Assembly (NCBI GenBank): GCA_036344135.1 | Contig: JAYYUG010000021.1 | Span: 1-12,657 of the forward strand | Reading direction: 5' to 3' | DNA length: 12,657 bases | Source: GCA-002731945 sp036344135 | GTDB taxonomy: Bacteria > Pseudomonadota > Alphaproteobacteria > MED-G09 | Shown: positions 7,265 to 12,657 of the stretch, piece after piece | How the letters are laid out: each line of letters begins with the position of its first letter | How positions within the stretch are numbered: the first letter of the stretch is position 1 | Notes under the pieces: model-generated | The model's database searches: none | Seen by the model: only the letters and a program-made list of their open reading frames with translations | What the model was told of the DNA's origin: nothing | Program-made: the position numbers and the translations under genes

Positions 7265-8617
7265 TTAGACAATGGTTCCAAATAAACTATTCTTTCTTAT
7301 CTTAATAATATCAACATTTACTAACTCGCCAATTAAAGAATTGTGCCCTTCCATGTGAACTGACTGTAAATATGGTGAACGACCTGAAATTTGATTTTCT
7401 TCCAACCCTTGTTTTTCAATCAGTATTTCTAAAGTTCTTCCTAAAAAAGATTCGTTAAAGGTTTTCATAGTTGAGGTTATCAGCTCTTGCAACTTAGATA
7501 ATCTCTTTTTTTTTGTTTCTTCATCTATTTGTAAACCCATATTTGCTGCAGGTGTTCCGGGACGGGGAGAATATTTAAAACTATAAGCGTGGGCATATCT
7601 GACTTTTTTTATAATATCCATTGTATCATTAAAGTCATCTTCAGTTTCTCCTGGAAATCCAACTATAAAGTCTCCAGAGATAGCAATATCAGGTCTTATA
7701 TCTCTAATCTTTTCAATTATTTCTATATATTGCTGTTTACTATACCCTCTATTCATAGCTTTCAATATCTTATTGGAGCCTGATTGTACGGGCAAATGAA
7801 GATAAGGTTGTAATTTAGGAATATTAAAAAAACATCCAATTAACTTATCATTCATATCTTTCGGGTGACTGGTTGTGAATCTCAGGCGATCAATATTTAA
7901 TTCTGATAATCTTTTGATTAATTCTGAAAAATCGCACCTATTTCCATTTAACCCTTCTCCATTCCAAGCGTTGACGTTTTGACCCAACAAAATGATTTCT
8001 TTTGCTCCATTATTAATTAACTCCCTAGCTTCTGAAATAATTTGTACCGCCGGTCTAGAACTTTCTACTCCCCTAGTATAAGGAACCACACAAAAAGTGC
8101 AGAATTTATCACAACCTTCCTGTACAGACAGAAAAGCACTGATCGTTTCTTTTTTATTGGCTCTTTCTGGCAAAGAAAGAAATTTATCTCTCGCTGGAAA
8201 TTCAATATTCACAAGGGCTTTGTTTTTTCCTTTTTTTCTATCTGTGATTTTTTGAATCATTTCAGGTAATTGATGATAAGTTAAAGGCCCAAATACCAGA
8301 TCAACTAATGGTGCTCGTCTAACTAGTTCTTCACCCTCAGCTTGAGCGACACAACCAGCAACAGCAATCTTTATATTCTTATTCAGATTGTTACATCCTT
8401 TTTTCAGTCTGCCTAATTCTGAATAAATTTTTTCTGTAGCTTTTTCTCTAATATGACATGTATTAAGGATAATTAATTCTGCATCATTTGGATCGTTTAC
8501 TCTTTTATAATTTAACGGACTTAATAATTCATGCATACGATCGCCATCATAAACATTCATCTGGCATCCATAGTTTTTTATATAAAGTCCTTTATGGGTT
8601 TTTTCTTTTAATTGCAT
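7265..8617 (-). CDS. miaB: tRNA-2-methylthio-N6-dimethylallyladenosine synthase MiaB
   Basis: MiaB is a radical-SAM methylthiotransferase that converts i6A37 to ms2i6A37 in tRNAs reading codons that begin with U. The 450-residue protein shows all three modules. The N-terminal UPF0004 domain has its auxiliary-cluster cysteines at C18 (NYGCQMN), C54 (LNTCHIREKA) and C89 (VAGCVAQAEG). The radical-SAM core has CxxxCxxC at C169, C173 and C176 (EGCDKFCTFCVVPYTRG). A C-terminal TRAM domain starts at about 385. MIREKA-type HIREKA marks MiaB rather than RimO. Length is normal. It uses two 4Fe-4S clusters and SAM, so it depends functionally on the Fe-S scaffold (10813-11367) and metK in this window. 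It follows fur by 14 bases. Confidence 0.97.
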   Translation of the reverse strand: MQLKEKTHKGLYIKNYGCQMNVYDGDRMHELLSPLNYKRVNDPNDAELIILNTCHIREKATEKIYSELGRLKKGCNNLNKNIKIAVAGCVAQAEGEELVRRAPLVDLVFGPLTYHQLPEMIQKITDRKKGKNKALVNIEFPARDKFLSLPERANKKETISAFLSVQEGCDKFCTFCVVPYTRGVESSRPAVQIISEARELINNGAKEIILLGQNVNAWNGEGLNGNRCDFSELIKRLSELNIDRLRFTTSHPKDMNDKLIGCFFNIPKLQPYLHLPVQSGSNKILKAMNRGYSKQQYIEIIEKIRDIRPDIAISGDFIVGFPGETEDDFNDTMDIIKKVRYAHAYSFKYSPRPGTPAANMGLQIDEETKKKRLSKLQELITSTMKTFNESFLGRTLEILIEKQGLEENQISGRSPYLQSVHMEGHNSLIGELVNVDIIKIRKNSLFGTIV

Positions 8618-8631
8618 GAAATTAATTATTA

Positions 8632-9039
8632 TTACTGTTTCTTTGGCCTGGCATAAAGTTCTAATCTATGATCAACTAGGTCAAAACCCAGTTCTTCAGC
8701 TATTTTTCTTTGAATAATCTCAATTTCATCATTTGTAAATTCAATTATTGATCCATCCTCTATATTGATTAAATGATCGTGGTGATCACATTCTTCTAAG
8801 TTTTCATAGCGTGACCTTCCATCCCGAAACTCGTGCCGGATAAGAATACCAGCCTCCTCAAAAAGACGTACAGTACGATAAACGGTTGCTACAGAAATAT
8901 TATTATCTATTTCTACTGCCCTTTTATAAAGTTCTTCTACATCAGGATGATCTTTGGAATCATCAAGAACTTTGGCAATAACTTTGCGTTGCTCAGTTAA
9001 TCTCATTCCTTTGCTTTCGCATAATTGTTCAATGTTCAT
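8632..9039 (-). CDS. fur: Fur-family metal-responsive transcriptional regulator
   Basis: Fur-family proteins are dimeric winged-helix repressors that bind DNA when loaded with metal (iron, manganese or haem-responsive variants). In the 135-residue product the winged helix covers about residues 1-80, with the family signature NNISVATVYRTVRLFEEAGI and the wing RDGRSRYE. The metal/dimer domain holds the histidine cluster CDHHDHL (84-90), an acidic GSIIEF strand and the C-terminal HRLELYARPK with His 124. The CxxC that carries structural zinc in E. coli Fur (HLICxxCG) is replaced by HLINIEDG, which from memory is usual in alphaproteobacterial Fur/Mur proteins. Because such proteins can sense manganese rather than iron, the metal is not settled. 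No clear Fur box is visible in the 40-base gap upstream. Confidence 0.93.
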   Translation of the reverse strand: MNIEQLCESKGMRLTEQRKVIAKVLDDSKDHPDVEELYKRAVEIDNNISVATVYRTVRLFEEAGILIRHEFRDGRSRYENLEECDHHDHLINIEDGSIIEFTNDEIEIIQRKIAEELGFDLVDHRLELYARPKKQ

Positions 9040-9079
9040 TTAAACAAGACCTATAAATTATTCTTCTTTTATATAAGCA

Positions 9080-9514
9080 TCAAATATAAGCTTTTGACAA
9101 TACTAACGCATCTTCTTGAATATTTTTTCTTTTATAATATTTATCTATTTTCCGTATGCAGGAAAACCCGTGACTACAATATAAGGAAATTGCAACTTCA
9201 TTATTTATATTAACTTCAAGAAAACATTTTCTTACCGAATTTTTTATAAAGTTCTTTTCCAAATTTTCTATTAATTTTGAACCATAACCTCTTCTTCTAT
9301 GTTTATTGCATACTCCCATCGATAGTATTTCTGAGTGATCTCCTAATACCCTTGCTAAAATAAAACCGATGCTATAGCCGTCTAAAAATATAATTTTCCC
9401 ATATCCTCCTCCTACATCTATGAGATGGTCTATTTCTTTCTTTCCCCAAACTTTCTCCCCAATTTTTTTTTGCAAAAACTTTACTTCGTGCGAGTTTTTT
9501 TTATTAACATTCAT
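9080..9514 (-). CDS. rimI: GNAT acetyltransferase RimI (ribosomal protein S18 N-terminal acetylation)
   Basis: RimI acetylates the N-terminal alanine of ribosomal protein S18. Numbered from the ATG at 9514 (144 residues), acetyl-CoA motif A is VCNKHRRRGYGSKLIENL (68-85), with the R-x-x-G-x-G/A pyrophosphate loop. FLEVNINNEVAISLYCSHGF (98-117) is the classic RimI motif B segment, and the C-terminal YYKRKNIQEDALVLSK fits the Y-Y-x-x-x-x-x-x-D-A-x-x-L pattern. An upstream ATG at 9544 would add ten residues and overlap tsaB by 25 bases; it has GAGG ten bases before it, so it remains possible. The tsaB-rimI pair is a common bacterial arrangement. Confidence 0.9.
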   Translation of the reverse strand: MNVNKKNSHEVKFLQKKIGEKVWGKKEIDHLIDVGGGYGKIIFLDGYSIGFILARVLGDHSEILSMGVCNKHRRRGYGSKLIENLEKNFIKNSVRKCFLEVNINNEVAISLYCSHGFSCIRKIDKYYKRKNIQEDALVLSKAYI

Positions 9515-9519
9515 CAGAA

Positions 9520-10203
9520 TTATCTTTTTTTTACCATATACCATTTTGGGTCAGCCTCATCTGCAGAAGGGGGGCTAAAATAATTAGCGCGAATTTTTTT
9601 TACTGGTTTTAGACTTTTGTTTCGTATCTTCGTTGCAATAGCCAAACATTTATTAGATAAATTATTATCTATGATAGCCTCTTTTCTAATAATTTCATCC
9701 AAGGACGGAATAGGCGCTAACTTCACGATAGTAAACTTTTCCGACATGTATCTAGCAATAACATCCTCTAAAGCAAGCTTTTCAATTTCTGATTGATTTT
9801 TTCCTGTCGTACTATTGAAAACCTGAACAAAACAATCTTCACCTCGTGACGGGATAATTGGCAACAAGAATTCGCTCTTTATATCCTTATTAACTAAATC
9901 TGAAATAAGAAATTCCAAAGTAGAAGTGCTGTACAAAGGTATCGATAAACCCTTAGTTAAACCTTGAGCAAATGCAAGCCCCACCCTAATACTTGTAAAA
10001 TTTCCAGGTCCATTTGTTACATAAACTGCCTTGAGATTAATTGGACTAATATTGGCTTCTTCTAAGTTTTTTTTGGTTACATCAGCTATAACTTCAGATT
10101 GTTTTTTATTCGTCTTATTGGAACTTAAAAAAACCTTATTATTATCTAGAACTACAACTGAAAAACTACTTTCAAAAGTAGTTTCTAAAAAAAGAATCGC
10201 CAT
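9520..10203 (-). CDS. tsaB: tRNA threonylcarbamoyladenosine biosynthesis protein TsaB
   Basis: TsaB is the non-catalytic partner of TsaD in the t6A37 tRNA-modification complex (with TsaE and TsaC). The 227-residue protein has the ASKHA-fold start ILFLETTFESSFSVVVL, matching the family I-L-x-I-D-T-S beginning but with E-T-T, and the strong signature NGPGNFTSIRVGLAFAQGL at about 64-82 (usual form GPGSFTGLRIGLA). Length is typical (about 220-230). The other complex members are not in this window. It is followed by rimI, as in many bacteria, and preceded by the RutE-like gene with six bases between stop and start. No clear ribosome binding site is visible, as for several genes here. Confidence 0.94.
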   Translation of the reverse strand: MAILFLETTFESSFSVVVLDNNKVFLSSNKTNKKQSEVIADVTKKNLEEANISPINLKAVYVTNGPGNFTSIRVGLAFAQGLTKGLSIPLYSTSTLEFLISDLVNKDIKSEFLLPIIPSRGEDCFVQVFNSTTGKNQSEIEKLALEDVIARYMSEKFTIVKLAPIPSLDEIIRKEAIIDNNLSNKCLAIATKIRNKSLKPVKKIRANYFSPPSADEADPKWYMVKKR

Positions 10204-10209
10204 ATCTAT

Positions 10210-10803
10210 TTATAAAATAGTACAAATTTCATCAAACTCAAATCTGGGTGATCTTTCAAATAATTTGCTATGATCACCATAACCTACGTTACATATAAAA
10301 TTTGACTTGAATCCGCTATTAGAAAAAAATTCTTTATCAAGTTCCACATTATCGAAACCGGACATTGGACCGCAATCGAGCCCAAGAGTTCGGGCGGCAA
10401 TTATGAAATATGCTCCTTGAAGAGAGCTGTTTCTGAAGGCGGTTTGTTCGGCTAAATCATTTGACCAGGAAAACCAATCTTTTGCCTCTGGGTTGTGAGG
10501 AAACAATTTGGGTAAATGTTCGTAAAAACTTATATCGTAAGCAATAATAGCTGTTACAGGCGCGGTAGAGGTTTTTTCTCTATTTGTTTCTATTAGGTAG
10601 GGTAACAATCTGTTTTTAGCGTCTTGGCTTCTAATAAAGATGAGACGAGACGGAGAGCAGTTTGCGCTCGTTGGGCCCCACTTCATCAAATCATATAACT
10701 TATGCAAAATATCATCAGACACATCTCTTTCAAGCCATTCGTTGTGTGACCTTGCATTTGTGAATATTAATTCTTCAAAAATCTTTCTACTTTTATCTGT
10801 CAT
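10210..10803 (-). CDS. rutE: Nitroreductase-family flavoprotein, RutE/HadB subfamily (probable malonic semialdehyde reductase)
   Basis: The 197-residue protein matches E. coli RutE along its length as far as I recall it. Blocks in order: TNARSHNEW (15-23), LMKWGPTSANCSPSR (39-53, FMN-phosphate binding), APVTAII and YDISFYEHLPKLFPH (81-103), LAEQTAFRNSSLQGAY (117-132), GLDCGPMSGFD (141-151) and NVGYGD (172-177). RutE reduces malonic semialdehyde to 3-hydroxypropionate in the Rut pyrimidine-degradation pathway, using FMN and NAD(P)H. No other rut gene is present here, so this homologue may serve another semialdehyde or quinone substrate. The family assignment is firm; the substrate is inference. 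It sits between nfu and tsaB in the same direction, apparently part of the transcript. Confidence 0.88.
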   Translation of the reverse strand: MTDKSRKIFEELIFTNARSHNEWLERDVSDDILHKLYDLMKWGPTSANCSPSRLIFIRSQDAKNRLLPYLIETNREKTSTAPVTAIIAYDISFYEHLPKLFPHNPEAKDWFSWSNDLAEQTAFRNSSLQGAYFIIAARTLGLDCGPMSGFDNVELDKEFFSNSGFKSNFICNVGYGDHSKLFERSPRFEFDEICTIL

Positions 10804-10812
10804 AGATATCTT

Positions 10813-11367
10813 TTAAATAGGAACTACTCCCTTAACTTCAGGAACATAATGCTTCAAAAGATTTTCTATACCATTCTTTAATGTGATTTCTGATGAGGGA
10901 CATCCGTCACAAGAACCGCGCATGTTTAAATATACAATGCCATCTTTATAACTTTCAAAAATTATATCACCCCCGTCTTGTGCAACTGCTGGGCGAACTT
11001 TAGTTTCAATGATGTCATTTATCTTTAAAGAAATTTCATCTTTATTATCCTCCCTGTTGCAGTTTGAACCCTCAAAACCGTCATCAATAAATATGGGTTC
11101 ACCTGAAATAAAGAAGTTCATAATATTTGCTAAGATCTCGGTTTTAGAATTTTCCCATTTGGCATCTTTTAAAGTGACCGTAAGAAAATCAGAACCAAGA
11201 TACACCCCAACCACATTATCTATCTTAAATAACTGTTTAGCCAATGGCGACCTATGTAAATCTCCCTTATCCTTAAAATACATTGTCGGCATTTCACCCA
11301 TAACTTCTTCCCCAGGTATAAATTTTAGAGTCTCTGGGTTTGGAGTTTTCTCAGTTTGTATAAACAT
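10813..11367 (-). CDS. NFU1-type iron-sulfur cluster scaffold/carrier protein
   Basis: This protein carries and delivers 4Fe-4S clusters. The 184 residues comprise an Nfu N-terminal domain (about 1-90, beginning with the typical FIQTEKTPNPETLKFIPG and HRSPLAKQLFKIDNVVGV) and a NifU C-terminal domain (about 110-180) with the cluster-binding CxxC at C153 and C156 in MRGSCDGCPSSEITLKNGIE. The architecture matches mitochondrial NFU1 and alphaproteobacterial NifU-family proteins rather than E. coli NfuA, whose N-terminal half is a degenerate A-type domain. AAGGAG six bases before the ATG at 11367 is the best ribosome binding site in the window. That allows translation even though the upstream usp gene is interrupted. 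Confidence 0.95.
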   Translation of the reverse strand: MFIQTEKTPNPETLKFIPGEEVMGEMPTMYFKDKGDLHRSPLAKQLFKIDNVVGVYLGSDFLTVTLKDAKWENSKTEILANIMNFFISGEPIFIDDGFEGSNCNREDNKDEISLKINDIIETKVRPAVAQDGGDIIFESYKDGIVYLNMRGSCDGCPSSEITLKNGIENLLKHYVPEVKGVVPI

Positions 11368-11385
11368 TTTCTTCTCCTTGTTAAC

Positions 11386-11850
11386 TTATGCGTCTATTCC
11401 TGCTAATCTATCTATTTTATCAAATCCTAGATCTCCAGGTATTATCACAACTGGAATAGAATATCCAGAAGATGATATCGCTTCTACTAGTTCTCCAGGG
11501 CTTTGCCCTATTTTGTTTGCGGCTAAGAAAAGGTATGAAATTTCGTTATTTTCTGTAATTGTCCTTTTTACGACTTCTAATTTAGTGCCATGCCTTACTT
11601 CAATTCTGCATTCTACTGAAGAAAATGATTTAATATTATTTCGAAATTTATCCAATTCTTGTAATGCTTCATCTTCAGCTTCTTGGTTAATCTTTTCATC
11701 CACTCCAAGCCAGCTAGTAAATCCAGGATTATCTATAACCGCCAAAATAATTAACTATGTTTTGGCCATTTCAGCTCTTCTCGCTGCATATCTAATTGCC
11801 GCTTCACTTTCTTGAGTTCCATCTATGACAGCCAAAAATTTGCCGGGCAT
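11386..11850 (-). pseudogene. Universal stress protein (UspA family), interrupted by an in-frame TAG
   Basis: From the ATG at 11850 I read 31 codons beginning MPGKFLAVIDGTQESEAAIR and ending ARRAEMAKT, the first strand and helix of an alphaproteobacterial Usp domain. An amber codon at 11757-11755 follows. The same frame then continues as LIILAVIDNPGFTSWLGVDE and on to PVVIIPGDL near the normal C-terminus, stopping with TAA at 11386. Overall length across the TAG is 154 codons, close to the family norm. From memory of the family, about two residues (a Gly-x pair before the hydrophobic strand) are missing at the amber, suggesting a small indel rather than a simple point change. The only nearby restart is a TTG at 11745 without a ribosome binding site. 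It could be a real pseudogene, a read-through case or an assembly error. Confidence 0.8.
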
Positions 11851-11854
11851 TTTA

Positions 11855-11860
11855 TCCTCT
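11855..11860 (-). promoter_or_regulatory. Ribosome binding site of the interrupted usp gene
   Basis: AGAGGA on the minus strand, four bases before the ATG at 11850. It shows that the original usp start is at 11850, upstream of the amber codon, and not at the TTG after it. Confidence 0.55.
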
Positions 11861-11874
11861 TAAGAGATAATATT

Positions 11875-12657
11875 CTACCAGAGGCCAATAATCTCTCTTA
11901 CTTCCCTAATTACTTTTAAAGCTCTTTCTTCAGCTTTGGCGCGACCGTCATTCAGTACTTTTTCAATAAAAGTTTTGTCCTTCTTAAGTCTGATTAATTC
12001 ATCCCTAATTGGACTTAATTGCCTAATCATTACATCAGAAAGATCTGATTTAAATTCTGAAAATTGTTTCCCTGAATATTTAACGATTATTTCTTCTATT
12101 TTTATACCACTTAAAGACGAAAAAATATTGATAAGATTGGTAGCTTCAGGTCTTTGCGTAAGATCTTCCTGGCTATTAGGTAAAGGTAAAGGATCTGTTT
12201 TCGCCTTAGATATTTTTTTTCGTATTAAATCATTATCATCAAGTAAATTAATTCTGGACATTGATGAATTATCAGATTTTGACATTTTTTTAGTTCCATC
12301 CCTTAAAGACATAACCCTTGATGCAACTGGAAGGATCAAAGGATCAGGAATGGGGAAGAATTTATCTCCTCCATGAGCAGAAAAATCATTGTTAAATTTC
12401 TTAGCTATATCTCTAGTTATCTCGAGATGTTGCTTTTGATCATCTCCGACTGGAACATATCCGGCTTTATATAACAAAATGTCAGATGCCATCAAATTGG
12501 GATAGACATACAAACCTGCAGAGGCATTTTCCCTATTTTTACCAGCCTTTTCTTTAAATTGTGTCATTCTATTCAGCCATCCCATCCTTGATACACAATT
12601 AAATATCCATGCCAATTCCGAGTGGGCCGAAACAGTAGATTGAACAAAAATAGTAAC
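11875..12657 (-). CDS. trpS: Tryptophanyl-tRNA synthetase (5' end outside window)
   Basis: TrpRS charges tRNA-Trp with tryptophan. The frame is open from the window edge, giving 260 residues that begin VTIFVQSTVSAHSE; roughly the first quarter, including the HIGH-like signature, is missing. Class I features are visible: MGWLNRMTQFKEKAGK (about 25-40 of the fragment), LMASDILLYKAGYVPVGDDQ with the tryptophan/ATP pocket, and the KMSKS loop as KKMSKSD at about 123-129, followed by ISKAKTDPLPLP. The C-terminal helices end EIIGLW before a TAG stop. It precedes the usp gene by 24 bases, the expected alphaproteobacterial neighbour, and is probably in the same transcription unit. Confidence 0.97.
   Translation of the reverse strand, partial: VTIFVQSTVSAHSELAWIFNCVSRMGWLNRMTQFKEKAGKNRENASAGLYVYPNLMASDILLYKAGYVPVGDDQKQHLEITRDIAKKFNNDFSAHGGDKFFPIPDPLILPVASRVMSLRDGTKKMSKSDNSSMSRINLLDDNDLIRKKISKAKTDPLPLPNSQEDLTQRPEATNLINIFSSLSGIKIEEIIVKYSGKQFSEFKSDLSDVMIRQLSPIRDELIRLKKDKTFIEKVLNDGRAKAEERALKVIREVREIIGLW

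Noticed and set aside
11755..11757. UAG reassigned to an amino acid, or pyrrolysine/other recoding, as the reason for the in-frame amber
   Set aside because: metK, corC and trpS in this window all end in TAG at the C-terminus expected for their families, so UAG is a normal stop here; no recoding structure is evident nearby.
11009..11815. Long plus-strand open frame (268 codons) antisense to the Nfu scaffold gene and the usp gene, crossing the amber site
   Set aside because: Its translation shows no recognisable domain, it lies wholly opposite two clear family genes, and it has no supporting ribosome binding site or neighbour on that strand. Long antisense frames are common shadows of biased codon use.
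11936..12376. Plus-strand open frame of 146 codons opposite trpS
   Set aside because: Entirely antisense to well-conserved TrpRS sequence, including the KMSKS region; no domain seen.
1..12657. Mobile elements, CRISPR arrays, phage genes or a defence island
   Set aside because: No direct repeat arrays, transposase or integrase motifs, or anomalous base composition were seen; all genes are recognisable housekeeping or conserved families on one strand.

Overview
This AT-rich window (about one third G+C by eye) carries fifteen genes, all on the minus strand, so transcription runs from high to low coordinates. In transcription order they are: trpS (5' end outside the window), a universal stress protein gene interrupted by an in-frame amber codon, an NFU1-type iron-sulfur scaffold gene, a RutE-family nitroreductase gene, tsaB, rimI, a fur-family gene, miaB, phoH/ybeZ, ybeY, a CorC/TlyC-type CBS-domain gene, lnt, metK, trmB, and after a 140-base gap rimP and nusA (3' end outside the window). 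From memory of bacterial gene order, the run usp-nfu-tsaB-rimI-fur-miaB-phoH-ybeY-corC-lnt-metK-trmB-rimP-nusA is typical of Alphaproteobacteria. With the low G+C and very tight packing it suggests a streamlined, possibly marine (SAR11-like or similar) member. That placement is inference; there is no rRNA here to confirm it.

Layout. 11875-12657: end of tryptophanyl-tRNA synthetase. 11386-11850: broken usp gene. 10813-11367: Nfu scaffold, with the best ribosome binding site in the window. 10210-10803: RutE-like flavoprotein. 8632-10203: tsaB, rimI and fur. 4929-8617: miaB, phoH, ybeY and corC. 1589-4924: lnt, metK and trmB, joined by overlaps. 1449-1588: the only sizeable non-coding gap. 1-1448: rimP and nusA.

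How the genes fit together. The theme is translation and RNA metabolism. TsaB (t6A), MiaB (ms2i6A) and TrmB (m7G46) modify tRNA; MetK makes the S-adenosylmethionine that MiaB and TrmB consume; YbeY and PhoH belong to the rRNA-maturation and stress cluster; RimP and NusA act in 30S maturation and transcription elongation. Lnt and CorC are the envelope-linked members. Nfu can supply Fe-S clusters needed by enzymes such as MiaB.

Most of the window is ordinary housekeeping DNA and I see no convincing new multi-gene system. Two places deserve attention. (1) The trmB-rimP gap holds an 11-bp bulged inverted repeat starting at the trmB stop codon, a second overlapping complementarity that would make a pseudoknot, and then a terminator-like hairpin with a U-tract ending only bases before the rimP ribosome binding site. 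This looks like an attenuated leader of the rimP-nusA operon. (2) The usp gene has a single in-frame TAG at codon 32 while both flanks stay family-like in the same frame. UAG is a normal stop in this genome, since metK, corC and trpS end in it, so this is a disruption or a sequencing artefact rather than recoding.
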